64,000 nucleotides of DNA, taken from the NCBI RefSeq assembly GCF_002093975.1, contig NZ_KZ084324.1:191606-255605 (forward strand), given 5' to 3'. How positions within the stretch are numbered: position 1 is the stretch's first letter; each line of letters begins with the position of its first letter. This DNA comes from Thermoactinospora rubra (lineage in GTDB: Bacteria; Actinomycetota; Actinomycetes; Streptosporangiales; Streptosporangiaceae). Below the pieces are notes generated by a model. That model saw only the letters and a list, made by a program, of their open reading frames with translations. It was not told where the DNA came from and did no database searches. This document shows positions 53,839 through 63,076 of the stretch, piece after piece. The translations under genes were made by a program, and so were the position numbers.

Positions 53839-55211
53839 TGACGGTGCTCCGCGAGGGGTTGCGCACGCCCGGCGGCCTGGTCTGCGACGCCGTCCTGCCC
53901 GCCGCGACCGGCCGCTGGCCCGTGCTCGCGATCCGCACGCCGTACGGCAGGAGCCGCCACCTCGCCGAGGCCCACGGCTGGGCCCGCAGGGGCATGGCCG
54001 CCGTGGTCCAGGACGTGCGAGGCCGTCACGAGTCGCCGGGCGAGTGGCGCCCCTACGCCCACGAGCACCACGACGGCCCCCTGTTCGCCGCATGGCTGCG
54101 CGACCAGCCTTGGTGCGACGGCCGGGTGATCGCCTACGGCTCCTCCTACGCCGCCCACTGCGCTCTCCACATGGACGCCGACGCGATCGTGGCCGCCGTG
54201 CCGGCGCTGGGGCCGGCCGAGACCGCGCGGGAGGCGACGGGCGTGCCGAGGCTGTACTCGCCCGTGTGGTGGTGGAGCACGTACGGCGCCTGCCGTACCG
54301 AACGGCCCGGCCTGCTGGACACGCGCCTCGCCCACGACCCGCTCGCCCTCCACGAGCCGCCCGCGCGCATCCCGGCCCGCCTCGGGCTGGACCTGCCGGG
54401 CCTGGAGGAGGCGTGGCGAGCGCCGCGCGAACCGGCGATCTGCGGCCGGGTGCCGCTGCTGAGCCTCGCGGGGCTGTACGACCCCTTCCTGGACGCGGCC
54501 GTCGGCCTGTGGCGGGGCTGGAGCGGCCCGGCCGAGCTGGTGGCCGGACCCTGGCAGCACGATCTGGGCCTGATCCACCGCGAGCGCAACGGCGACCGCC
54601 CGCTGCTGCACGCCGAGAAGGTGACCCGGTTCGTCACGCGCTGGGTGGACCGCGTGCTGGCCGGAGAGGAGCCGTCCGGCGCCACGCTCGCCGTCGAGTC
54701 GACACGCGACTGGATCGGCTCCCTGGGCGGGGACGCGCTGGAGGTGCCCTTGAAGGGCGAGGGCCGCTTCGAGGCCGACCCCGCCGACCCGTTCCCCTCG
54801 GCGATGGGCCCCGTCGACGTGTCGCGCCCGCGCGCCGACGCCGTCGTCGCCGTGAGCGAGCCGTACGAAGGCGTCGCCGCCGGGCGGCCCCGCGTGACCT
54901 TCCAGGGGCACTTTCCGGGGCACATTCAGGGGCGCATTCAGGGGCACTGGGTGGCGCGCCTGTCGGAGGCCCTCCCCGACGGCAGGGCCGTCCAGCTCGG
55001 CCACGCCGTGGGCGAGACGACCGACCTGACGCTCCCCACGATCGTGCACCGCTTCGCGCCCGGCTCCCGCCTGCGCGTCGAGATCGCGGCGCACCACTTC
55101 CCCCTGCACGTGCGGCACCCGCACACCGACGACGACCCGCTGACCGCGACGACGCTGCGCCCTTCCGTCCGGGAGGTCGCCGGCGTCCGCCTGACCCTGG
55201 AGACCCCGTGA
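53838..55211 (+). CDS. CocE/NonD-family serine hydrolase
   Basis: A 457-residue alpha/beta hydrolase of the X-Pro dipeptidyl-peptidase (CocE) family: oxyanion and nucleophile region AYGSSYAAHC (Ser103 likely nucleophile), Asp215 in LAGLYDPFLDA, His241 in AGPWQHDLG, and a C-terminal jelly-roll domain from about 290. Residues RTPYGRSRHLAEAHGWARRG are a conserved family opening. In this operon it may remove the leader peptide or an N-terminal segment, or hydrolyse an ester or amide during maturation. It starts in a TGATGA overlap with the ThiF-like gene and ends in a GTGA overlap with YcaO. Confidence 0.85.
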   Translation: MTVLREGLRTPGGLVCDAVLPAATGRWPVLAIRTPYGRSRHLAEAHGWARRGMAAVVQDVRGRHESPGEWRPYAHEHHDGPLFAAWLRDQPWCDGRVIAYGSSYAAHCALHMDADAIVAAVPALGPAETAREATGVPRLYSPVWWWSTYGACRTERPGLLDTRLAHDPLALHEPPARIPARLGLDLPGLEEAWRAPREPAICGRVPLLSLAGLYDPFLDAAVGLWRGWSGPAELVAGPWQHDLGLIHRERNGDRPLLHAEKVTRFVTRWVDRVLAGEEPSGATLAVESTRDWIGSLGGDALEVPLKGEGRFEADPADPFPSAMGPVDVSRPRADAVVAVSEPYEGVAAGRPRVTFQGHFPGHIQGRIQGHWVARLSEALPDGRAVQLGHAVGETTDLTLPTIVHRFAPGSRLRVEIAAHHFPLHVRHPHTDDDPLTATTLRPSVREVAGVRLTLETP

Positions 55212-56491
55212 TCGTGGACTCTGTGATCATTAGCCCGGTGTGCGGCGTGATCAAACGCATCACGAAATATCCGCAGCTGGACGGCATGCCGGACAGCTAC
55301 CGCTGCCTCATCGCCGAGGTCGCCGACACGCGCCGCATCGGCCTCTGGCTGGCCGACCGGATCGCCGCCGGGACCTCCTTCGGCGACGAGGAGCAGGCCA
55401 GGCACGGCGCCATCGGCGAGGCCGTCGAGCGGTACTGCGGCAACAACATCCCCCGCGGCCTCCTGCGCGCGAGCGTCGCCGACCTCGGCGACCGGCCGCA
55501 CCTCGGCCCCGCCGACCTGCCCTCCTTCAGCGCCGACCAGTACGGCAGGCCCGGCTTCCCGTACCGACCCTGGGAGGAGGACGAGCCGATCCTGTGGGCG
55601 CGCGGCGTGGACGGCGTGCTGGTGCCGGGCTCGTGGACCTACCTCAACTGGCACCAGGGGCCCCGCCGCGCCGAGCCACGCCACCATCACCTCAACTACG
55701 CCGGGATCGCGTGCGGCGTCGGCCTCGAGGACGCCGCTCGGCGCGCCCTCCTGGAGGTGATCGAGCGCGACGCCGTGACGCTCTGGTGGCACCTCGGCCT
55801 CCCGACCCGCGGCATCCGCGTCTCCTCGGTTCCCGGGCTGGCCGAGGCGTGGGCGGGCGCGCGGCTGGAACTGCACCTGGTGGAGGTGCCGTGCGAGTTC
55901 GGGGTGCCCGTGGTCGCCGCGCTGGCCTACGACCCGGTGCTGCGGATCCCGGCGGCCGGGTTCGCCTGCCGTACCGATCCGGTGGCGGCCTGCCTGAAGG
56001 CCGCGCAGGAGGCGGTGCAGGTGTGGATCGCCGCGCGTGGCCTGCTGGAGGAGGACGGGCCGGCCTTCGACGCCATGCGGCGCGGGGTCCTGGCCCGGCA
56101 CTCCTACCTGCCGTGGCGCGCCGACCGCCGCTACCTCGACTCGGCGGGCGAGGGCTTCTCTGCCGTCCGCGACCTGGCCGCCCAGGCCCAGGTGTGGCTC
56201 GACGAGCGGCTCCACGGCCTGCTCTCGCGCTTCACCGCCCTGCCGCCGGCCGACGTGACCGAGATGGCCTCCGGCCCGCCCCGGCTCGGCGGCCGCCGCG
56301 TCGTCACCGTCGACCTGACCACCTCCGACATCGCCGAGACGCCGCTGCGCGTGGCCCGGGTCGTGGTCGCCGGGCTGCTGCCGAACAGCCCCGCCGCGTT
56401 CCCCTATCTCGGCTCCCCCCGCTGGAAACACGTCGCCGATCTCCACGGCGTCTCCGGCGCCGTCGACCCGACCCCGCCGCCGCACCTATGA
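55208..56491 (+). CDS. YcaO cyclodehydratase (TOMM D protein)
   Basis: A 427-residue YcaO protein. The ATP and magnesium motifs are intact: EAVER (Glu71, Glu74), LLEVIERDA (Glu183, Glu186, Arg187, Asp188) and AAQEAVQ (Gln267, Glu268, Gln271). The C-terminus ends VDPTPPPHL, a proline-rich tail like the PxPxP tail needed by azoline-forming YcaO enzymes. It should activate peptide backbone amides with ATP and convert Cys/Ser/Thr to azolines, with the ThiF-like protein as partner. The start is the GTG at 55208 inside the hydrolase stop; the ATG of the next gene overlaps its own stop. Confidence 0.92.
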   Translation: MIVDSVIISPVCGVIKRITKYPQLDGMPDSYRCLIAEVADTRRIGLWLADRIAAGTSFGDEEQARHGAIGEAVERYCGNNIPRGLLRASVADLGDRPHLGPADLPSFSADQYGRPGFPYRPWEEDEPILWARGVDGVLVPGSWTYLNWHQGPRRAEPRHHHLNYAGIACGVGLEDAARRALLEVIERDAVTLWWHLGLPTRGIRVSSVPGLAEAWAGARLELHLVEVPCEFGVPVVAALAYDPVLRIPAAGFACRTDPVAACLKAAQEAVQVWIAARGLLEEDGPAFDAMRRGVLARHSYLPWRADRRYLDSAGEGFSAVRDLAAQAQVWLDERLHGLLSRFTALPPADVTEMASGPPRLGGRRVVTVDLTTSDIAETPLRVARVVVAGLLPNSPAAFPYLGSPRWKHVADLHGVSGAVDPTPPPHL

Positions 56492-57582
56492 GCACGCCGG
56501 CAGTACGGCAGGCCGAGGCCGCCGCCCGCGCCCCCTTCGACGGCGCCCCGCCCACGCCGGGCACGCAGCCGCGTCCCCGCTACCCCGGCCGCCCCGCCGA
56601 GGTGGCTCCCCGGGTGCTGGAGGTCGTGGACCTGGCCCTGGGCGTCTCCCGAGGCCGCCTGCGCCGGGTGCCCTCCGCGGGCGCCCTCTATCCGGTGGAC
56701 GCCCACGTCATGGCCGGCGGGCGCCTGCTGGCCTTCGATCCGTTCCGCCACGTCCTGCGGGATCGGGGGCTCTCGTGCTCAGCCGTGCCGGGGGCCGTCG
56801 TGCTGCTGTCGCTGGAGCCGTCGCGCACGGTGTGGAAGTACGGCTCCCGCAGCCTGCCCAGCCTGCTCCTCGACCTCGGGCACGCGGCGGGCTCCCTGGC
56901 CGCGGCCGCCGCGTGCCTGGGCGTGGAGTGCCGCGTCTCGCTGGACGTGGACGCCCGCCGGATGGCCGTGCCGTACACCTTCGCCGCCGTCTGGCTCGCC
57001 CCTCCCGCCGCCACAGACGTGCTTCTCTGCGCCGGTACGGCCTGGAGGGGTACGGCGGAGCCCGGCCACACGCTCATCCGCCAAGCCCTCGACGACCTCG
57101 CCGAGGGCGGCACCACCTGGGAAGCCCCCGGCATGCCGCCCTTCCCGAGGCACGTCATCGAGTCGCGCCGCAGCGCCCCGCCGCCCTTCACCGGCGAGCT
57201 GGACCGCACCGACCTCCACGCCCTGCTCGACGGCACCCCGCTGATCGCCGCCACCCGCGACGGCCTGACCACCGCCGACGGCCCCGTCGGACGCGGCGAC
57301 GCCCGCCCGGCCCTGGCCGCCTGGGCCACCGGTCAAGCCTTCCTGGCCGACGCGGCCGCCGTCCTCCTGGTCACCGCCGACCTGACCGGCTACCGGGCCG
57401 CCTACACCAGGGCCGGCCTGCTCGTGCACCGCGCCCTGCTCGCCGCCCACGCCCGCGGCCTGCCCGCCCGGCCCGTCGGCAGCTGGGGCCCGGCCGACCT
57501 CGGCGCCGCCCTCGGCCGGCCGCCCGGCACCCACGTGATCGTCCACGGAGCCGCCATCGGCGGCGGGAAGGACACCAAGTGA
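56488..57582 (+). CDS. SagB-type flavin azoline dehydrogenase
   Basis: A 364-residue nitroreductase-fold protein of the SagB/ThcOx group. FMN-binding RRVPSAGALYPVDAHV (residues 59-74) and SLPSLLLDLGHAAGSLAAAA are family landmarks. It would oxidise azolines made by the YcaO enzyme to aromatic azoles. A second, weaker nitroreductase-like half lies after about residue 225 (RRSAPPPFTGELDRTDLHALL), as in the tandem SagB-like proteins. It overlaps both neighbours by 4 nt. Confidence 0.87.
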   Translation: MSTPAVRQAEAAARAPFDGAPPTPGTQPRPRYPGRPAEVAPRVLEVVDLALGVSRGRLRRVPSAGALYPVDAHVMAGGRLLAFDPFRHVLRDRGLSCSAVPGAVVLLSLEPSRTVWKYGSRSLPSLLLDLGHAAGSLAAAAACLGVECRVSLDVDARRMAVPYTFAAVWLAPPAATDVLLCAGTAWRGTAEPGHTLIRQALDDLAEGGTTWEAPGMPPFPRHVIESRRSAPPPFTGELDRTDLHALLDGTPLIAATRDGLTTADGPVGRGDARPALAAWATGQAFLADAAAVLLVTADLTGYRAAYTRAGLLVHRALLAAHARGLPARPVGSWGPADLGAALGRPPGTHVIVHGAAIGGGKDTK

Positions 57583-59207
57583 TCATCCATCGCCGCCTGC
57601 TGCACCTGGCCGGCAGCGTCAAGGGCCCGATCGCCGCCTGCGTGGGGCTGGGCCTGCTGGTGAGCGCCGCCTACGTGGCGCAGGCCGTACTCCTCGCCGC
57701 CGCCCTGGCCGCCCTCGTGCGCGGCGACACCGCCGCGGTGGTCCGCCTGCTGGCCTGGACGTTCGCGGTCATCGCCCTGCGGGCGGCCCTGCTGTGGGCG
57801 AGGGAGACGGTCACGGTGTGGGCGGGCGCGCTGATCAGGGCCAGGCTGCGCGACCGGCTCGTCGCCCACCTGGACCGCCTCGGCCCGGCGCACCTCACCG
57901 GCGCCCGCACCGGCCACGTCCAGACCACGCTCGTGGACGGCGTGGAGGGCCTCGACCCGTATTTCAGCCGCTACCTTCCCCAGGTCGTGGTCACCTTCTG
58001 CGTGCCGGTGGGCCTGGTCGCCTGGCTGTTCACGGTCGACTCCGCGGCCGCCGCCGTCCTGGCCGTCGCCGTCGCGGGGGTGCTGATCATCCCGCGCTTC
58101 TGGGACGCGACGCTGCTCAGGAGGGGGCGCACGCGCTGGACCGCGTTCGCCGAGCTGGCGGCGGACTACCTGGAGGCGATGCAGGGCATGGCGACGCTGC
58201 GGGCGTTCGGCGCCGTCCACAGGCTGGGGACGAAGCTCGCGACCCGGGCGCACGACCTCTACGTGACCACGATGCGCCAGCTCAAGGTGTCGCTGGTGGA
58301 GACAGGGGTGAGCGCGTTCCTCATCCAGGCGGGCACCGCGGGCGCGATCCTGGCCGCCGCCACCGCGAGCACCCCATGGGGCGTGTTCGCGGTGCTCGTC
58401 ATCACGGTGGAGTGCTTCCGCCCCGTGAAGAACCTCTCCGAGTACTGGCATGCCGGATATCTCGGGATCACGGCGGTCGACGGCATCGAGGAACTCCTCT
58501 CCGCCACGCCCGCCGTGGCCGACACCGGCACCCGGCGGCGCTTCCCCGCCCCTCCGGACATCACGTTCGACGACGTCACCTTCGCCTACCCGGGATCCGG
58601 CCGCCCCGCCGTCCACCGGGTGACCTTCACCGTCCCGGCCGGGCGGACCGTCGCCCTCGTCGGCCCCTCCGGCGCGGGCAAGACCACCCTCGCCGCCCTC
58701 CTCCAGCGCCACTACGACCCCGACCAGGGCCGCATCGCCATCGGCGGCGTGGACATCCGCGACCTGACGCTCGACACCCTGCGCCGCGGGATCGCGGTCG
58801 TCGCCCAGGACACCTACCTCTTCCACGGCACCGTCGCCGAGAACCTCCGCCTGGCCCGCCCGGACGCCACCGACGAGGAGCTGGTCGCCGCCGCCCGGCT
58901 GGCCGCCGCCCACGACTTCGTCGCCGCGCTCCCCGAGGGGTACGGCACGCGCCTCGGCGAGCGCGGCGCGACCCTGTCCGGCGGGCAGCGCCAGCGCCTG
59001 GCCATCGCCCGCGCCCTGCTGGCCGACGCGCCCGTGCTGGTGCTCGACGAGGCGACCTCGCACGTGGACGCGCGCACCGAGCAGGCCCTGGCCGAGGTAC
59101 GGCGGGGCCGTACCTGCCTGATGATCGCCCACCGGCCCGACACCATCCGCCAGGCGGACCACGTCGTGGTGCTGGAGAACGGAACCGTCCTGGAGGCAGT
59201 CGCATGA
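57579..59207 (+). CDS. ABC exporter half-transporter 1
   Basis: A 542-residue protein: six-helix membrane domain (about 15-300) fused to an ATPase with Walker [11 protein letters not shown]-loop [11 protein letters not shown], signature LSGGQRQR, Walker [12 protein letters not shown]. The membrane domain resembles the CydD/CydC type of thiol or peptide exporters. With the following gene it probably forms a heterodimer that exports the modified peptide. GTG start in the SagB stop codon overlap. Confidence 0.9.
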   Translation: MIIHRRLLHLAGSVKGPIAACVGLGLLVSAAYVAQAVLLAAALAALVRGDTAAVVRLLAWTFAVIALRAALLWARETVTVWAGALIRARLRDRLVAHLDRLGPAHLTGARTGHVQTTLVDGVEGLDPYFSRYLPQVVVTFCVPVGLVAWLFTVDSAAAAVLAVAVAGVLIIPRFWDATLLRRGRTRWTAFAELAADYLEAMQGMATLRAFGAVHRLGTKLATRAHDLYVTTMRQLKVSLVETGVSAFLIQAGTAGAILAAATASTPWGVFAVLVITVECFRPVKNLSEYWHAGYLGITAVDGIEELLSATPAVADTGTRRRFPAPPDITFDDVTFAYPGSGRPAVHRVTFTVPAGRTVALVGPSGAGKTTLAALLQRHYDPDQGRIAIGGVDIRDLTLDTLRRGIAVVAQDTYLFHGTVAENLRLARPDATDEELVAAARLAAAHDFVAALPEGYGTRLGERGATLSGGQRQRLAIARALLADAPVLVLDEATSHVDARTEQALAEVRRGRTCLMIAHRPDTIRQADHVVVLENGTVLEAVA

Positions 59208-60862
59208 ACCCGTCCATCCGCTGGCTGGCCGGGGCGGTCGGCTCGCACCGCCGGGCCTTCCTGTCCACGCTCGCCGCCAACCTGCTGGGCCAGCTGGCCG
59301 TCCTGGGCGCCGCGGTGACGGGCGCCTGGCTGGTCGGCCGGGTGATCAGCGGGCAGACGGCGCCGTTCGACCTCGTGGGCGCGCTGCTCGGCGGCCTCGT
59401 CGTCGTGGCCACGCTGGCCGCCTGGTGGGAGACGTACGTCGCGCACGACCTGGCCTATCTGGTGCTGGCCCGGCTGCGCGGCCAGGTCTACGACGCGATC
59501 GCCCGCATCGCCCCCGCCCGGCTGCTGGGCCGCCGCAGCGGCGACCTGTCGGCGGCGGTGCTGTCGGACATCGAGACCCTCGAATGGCTCTTCGCCCACA
59601 CGCTCGCCCAGCTCGTCACCGCGGCCACCGTGCTGGTCGCCGGAAGCGCGGCCGCCGCGCTGATCGACCCGCTGCTCCTGGCCGTCTCGCTGCCGCTGGC
59701 GGCGTGCGTGCTGACCGTGCCGCTGTGGCTGCGCAAGGCGTCACGCAAGCACGGCGACGAGTTGCGCGCGGCCACCGCCGAGCTGACGTCCGACGTGGTG
59801 GACACCGTGCAGGGCATGCGGGAGCTGGCCGCCTTCCGGGCCGTCGGCCGCCGCAGGGAGCTGCTGGCCGCCAAGACCCGCAGGCTCGCCCGCGCCCAGG
59901 CGGCCAACGCGGCGCGCGGCGGCCTGGAGGCGGCGGTCACCGACCTGCTCATCGCGGTCGCCGCCGCCGGAACCCTGCTGCTGGTGGCCACGGTCATCAG
60001 GTCGCCGGCCGACGCGCCGGTCGCCATGGTGCTCGCGGCCAGCTCGCTCGGGCCGGCCGCGCAGGTGGCGCTGCTGCTCAAGGAGTACGGCACGCTGCGC
60101 GCGGCGGCCGAGCGCGTGCACACGCTGGTGACCGCCCCGGCCAACGTCGCGCCGGTGTCCTCGCCGCGACCGGTCGGGGACAGACCGGACGTCGTCTTCG
60201 AGGACGTGCGGTTCCGCTACACGCCCGACGGGCCCGAGGTGCTGCGGGGGGTCTCGTTCCGCGTGCCGTACGGGAAGACCGTGGCTCTGGTCGGCGCGTC
60301 GGGGGCGGGCAAGTCGACGTGCGTGTCGCTGCTGCTGCGGTACTGGGACCCGGACGCGGGGCGGATCCTGGTCGGCGGGGTGCCGTTGCCGCAGGTGGAG
60401 GACCTGCACCGCCATGTGACGGTCGTGCCGCAGGACGTGCACCTGTTCGCGGGGACCGTCGCGGAGAACGTACGGCTGGGCGCGCCGGACGCCGACGTGG
60501 CGAGCGCCCTGCGGACCGCGCAGCTCGCGATGGATCCGGAGATCTCGGTCGGCGAGCGGGGAGTGACGCTCTCCGGCGGCCAGCGGGCCCGGGTGGCCGT
60601 CGCCCGGGCACTGGCCACCGGCGCGCCCGTGCTCGTGCTCGACGAAGCGGTGGCCAACCTCGACACCGGCAACGAGACGCGCCTGGCCGAGGCGCTGGAG
60701 GAGGCCGCCGAGGGCCGCGCCACGCTGGTCGTCGCGCACCGCCTGTCCACCATCCGCCGGGCCGACCACATCGTGCTGCTGGAGGACGGCCGGGTCGTGG
60801 CCGAGGGCTCCTACGCCGAGCTCGCCGACCGCCTATCGCACCTGGTCACAAGCGGGTCGTAA
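59204..60862 (+). CDS. ABC exporter half-transporter 2
   Basis: A 552-residue ABC half-transporter with six membrane segments and an ATPase: Walker A GASGAGKST, Q-loop VVPQDVHLFAG, signature LSGGQRAR, Walker B LVLDEAVANLD, H-switch VAHRLSTI. Both catalytic sites of the pair look intact. It is the last gene of the rightward RiPP operon, overlapping its partner by 4 nt. The next gene, an aminotransferase 10 nt downstream, has its own unrelated function. Confidence 0.9.
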   Translation: MNPSIRWLAGAVGSHRRAFLSTLAANLLGQLAVLGAAVTGAWLVGRVISGQTAPFDLVGALLGGLVVVATLAAWWETYVAHDLAYLVLARLRGQVYDAIARIAPARLLGRRSGDLSAAVLSDIETLEWLFAHTLAQLVTAATVLVAGSAAAALIDPLLLAVSLPLAACVLTVPLWLRKASRKHGDELRAATAELTSDVVDTVQGMRELAAFRAVGRRRELLAAKTRRLARAQAANAARGGLEAAVTDLLIAVAAAGTLLLVATVIRSPADAPVAMVLAASSLGPAAQVALLLKEYGTLRAAAERVHTLVTAPANVAPVSSPRPVGDRPDVVFEDVRFRYTPDGPEVLRGVSFRVPYGKTVALVGASGAGKSTCVSLLLRYWDPDAGRILVGGVPLPQVEDLHRHVTVVPQDVHLFAGTVAENVRLGAPDADVASALRTAQLAMDPEISVGERGVTLSGGQRARVAVARALATGAPVLVLDEAVANLDTGNETRLAEALEEAAEGRATLVVAHRLSTIRRADHIVLLEDGRVVAEGSYAELADRLSHLVTSGS

Positions 60863-60871
60863 AGTGTGGCC

Positions 60872-61945
60872 ATGCCTCGATTCCGCGCGATCCTGGACAC
60901 CATGCCGGCTTACAAGCCGGGCAAGGCCGTCACCTCACCCGACGGCCGGTCCTACAAGCTGTCCTCCAACGAGTCGCCGTACGACCCGCTGCCCTCCGTC
61001 GTCGAGGCGATCGCCGAAGGGGCGGGGCAGGTGAACCGCTATCCCGACCCGGCCGCGGTGAAGCTGACCGAGGCCATCGCCGAACGGCACGGCGTGCCGT
61101 TCGGCCACGTGGCGCTCGGCCCGGGCTCGGTCACCGTCGCGCAGGAGCTCTTCGCGACCGTCGGGGAGCCCGGCGCCGAGGTCGTCTACGCCTGGCGGTC
61201 CTTCGAGGCCTACCCGCTGCTGGCCGACCTCGCGGGCGTGAGGTCGGTCCGCGTCCCGCTCAAGGGCGAGGACCACGACCTGGACGCGATGGCCGAGGCG
61301 ATCACCGGCCGCACGCGCATGGTCTTCGTGTGCAACCCCAACAACCCCACGAGCACCGCCATCCGCACCCGGCAGCTCGTCGCCTTCCTCGACCGCGTGC
61401 CCGAGGACGTGCTGGTCGTGCTGGACGAGGCCTACCGGGAGTACGTCCGCGACGCCGACGTGCCCGACGGGCTCACGCTCTACCGCGACCGGCCGAACGT
61501 CTGCGTGCTGCGCACCTTCTCCAAGGCGTACGGCCTGGCCGGGCTGCGCGTCGGCTACCTCATCGGGCACGAGCCGGTCGCCGCGGCCGTCCGCAAGGTG
61601 ATCGTGCCGTTCGCGGTCAACCACCTCGCGCAGGTGGCGGCGATCGCCTCGCTCGAGGCGGAGGCCGAGCTGATGGAGCGCGTCGAGACCGTGGTGAAGG
61701 AGCGCAGCCGCGTGCGCGAGGCGCTCATCGCGCAGGGCTGGGAGGTGCCGCCCACCGAGGCCAACTTCGTCTGGCTCCGGCTGGGCGAGCGGACCATGGA
61801 CTTCGCCGCCGCGTGCGCCGCCTCCGGCGTCGCGGTGCGGCCGTTCGCCGGGGAGGGCGCGCGGGTCTCCATCGGCGCGCCGGAGGAGAACGACGCCTTC
61901 CTGGAGGCCGCTCAGCGGTTCATGGCCGGCTCGGCCTCCGGCTGA
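60872..61945 (+). CDS. histidinol-phosphate/aromatic amino acid aminotransferase
   Basis: A 357-residue class I/II PLP aminotransferase: opening [19 protein letters not shown] and [33 protein letters not shown] and the PLP Lys in [14 protein letters not shown]. The length and N-terminus match actinobacterial Pat/HisC2-type enzymes, which transaminate aromatic amino acids and sometimes histidinol phosphate. The ATG at 60872 (MPRFRA) is used. It is not obviously part of the RiPP operon, though it is only 10 nt away. Confidence 0.88.
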   Translation: MPRFRAILDTMPAYKPGKAVTSPDGRSYKLSSNESPYDPLPSVVEAIAEGAGQVNRYPDPAAVKLTEAIAERHGVPFGHVALGPGSVTVAQELFATVGEPGAEVVYAWRSFEAYPLLADLAGVRSVRVPLKGEDHDLDAMAEAITGRTRMVFVCNPNNPTSTAIRTRQLVAFLDRVPEDVLVVLDEAYREYVRDADVPDGLTLYRDRPNVCVLRTFSKAYGLAGLRVGYLIGHEPVAAAVRKVIVPFAVNHLAQVAAIASLEAEAELMERVETVVKERSRVREALIAQGWEVPPTEANFVWLRLGERTMDFAAACAASGVAVRPFAGEGARVSIGAPEENDAFLEAAQRFMAGSASG

Positions 61946-62856
61946 GGCACGGCTCGCGGGCGTCGTTCCGTCGAGATGACGAGGGCGACGCCCACGACGA
62001 TCACCAGGCCGCCGAGCATCACGGGCACCGTGACCCGCTCGCCCAGGACCAGGGCGCCCAGGACGACGGCCACCACCGGGTTGACGTAGGCGTACGTGGA
62101 CACGAGCGAGATCGGCGCGTTGTTCAGCAGCCAGATGTAGGACGTGAAGCCCAGCATCGAGCCCACGAGGATCAGGTACGCCAGGCCCAGCCACGAGCCG
62201 GCCGACACCTGCGCCGGATCCAGGCGCTCGCCCAGCGTGGCGCCGATGACCGCCAGGCCCACGCCGCCGACCAGCATCTCGACCGAGCTGGCCGCGAACG
62301 GGTCCTTCGGCATCGGGATCTTGCCGGACAGGAACGAGCCGATCGCCCACGACAGCGACGCCAGCAGGATCACCACGATGCCGGTGGCGGAGCCGCTGGT
62401 GCCGCCTCCGCTCAGCGACAGCGCCGCGACGCCGCCGAACCCCACGAGGACGCCGGCGAGCGTGAGAACCTGGGGCCGGTCGCGGGCCAGGAGGCGGAAG
62501 ACCACCAGCCACAGCGGGACGGACGCGACCAGGAGCGCGGCCAAGCCGGTGGAGATGTGCTGCTCGGCCACGGCGACCATGCCGTTGCCGGCCGTGAGCA
62601 GCAACAGGCCCACGACCGCGGCGCCGAGGAACTCCCTGCCGGTCATGCGGAAGATCGCCGTGCCCTTGCGGGCCAGGAGGAAGCCGCCGAGGATCACGGC
62701 GGACGCCGTGAACCGTATCGCGCCGTGGAGCAGCGGCGGCATCGTCTCGATGGCCACCTTGATGCCGAGATAGGTCGAGCCCCACACCACGTACACCAGC
62801 CCCAGCGCCACCCAGATGAGGATCGCCTTGCGGTTGTCAGTGGTGTTTTGTCCCAT
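61912..62856 (-). CDS. EamA-family (DMT) transporter
   Basis: A 314-residue membrane protein with ten hydrophobic segments in two EamA halves; [21 protein letters not shown] and [16 protein letters not shown] are the two repeat openings. Members export amino acids or metabolites; the substrate is unknown. It converges on the aminotransferase gene with a 34-nt overlap. Confidence 0.9.
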   Translation of the reverse strand: MGQNTTDNRKAILIWVALGLVYVVWGSTYLGIKVAIETMPPLLHGAIRFTASAVILGGFLLARKGTAIFRMTGREFLGAAVVGLLLLTAGNGMVAVAEQHISTGLAALLVASVPLWLVVFRLLARDRPQVLTLAGVLVGFGGVAALSLSGGGTSGSATGIVVILLASLSWAIGSFLSGKIPMPKDPFAASSVEMLVGGVGLAVIGATLGERLDPAQVSAGSWLGLAYLILVGSMLGFTSYIWLLNNAPISLVSTYAYVNPVVAVVLGALVLGERVTVPVMLGGLVIVVGVALVISTERRPRAVPQPEAEPAMNR

Positions 62857-63025
62857 AGCTCATGACAATACCGATGGCGACCGACACATTCCCGAGCCAC
62901 CCCCAAGCGCCCCGCCGTCCCCTTTTTCGCCTCCCTTGGGTCCCCAGCCCGTGCGGGCCGTGGTTCTGCGGCGGTGGGCAAGGGGGTACGGCGAGTGCCG
63001 GCACAGCCCAAAGGGCACCCCAAGC

Positions 63026-63065
63026 GGCCCGCCGCCCCTGGAAAGGGGAAGGGGGACGGCGGGCC
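63026..63065 (-). terminator. GC-rich hairpin downstream of the last gene
   Basis: GGCCCGCCG (63026-63034) pairs with CGGCGGGCC (63057-63065), with an inner CCCC/GGGG stem. It lies just beyond the stop of the leftward gene at 63077 and could end its transcript. The rest of 62857-63025 shows only loosely repeated C/G-rich runs related to this hairpin. Confidence 0.4.
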
Positions 63066-63076
63066 TGTCGGAAGGG

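Noticed and set aside
52944..57582. Thiopeptide or lanthipeptide cluster
   Set aside because: No LanB/LanM-type dehydratase or pyridine synthase is present; the YcaO, SagB and ThiF-like set fits a simple azole (TOMM) pathway.
60872..62856. Aminotransferase and EamA transporter as part of the RiPP cluster
   Set aside because: The aminotransferase is a standard primary-metabolism enzyme and the transporter is on the opposite strand; proximity alone is not enough.
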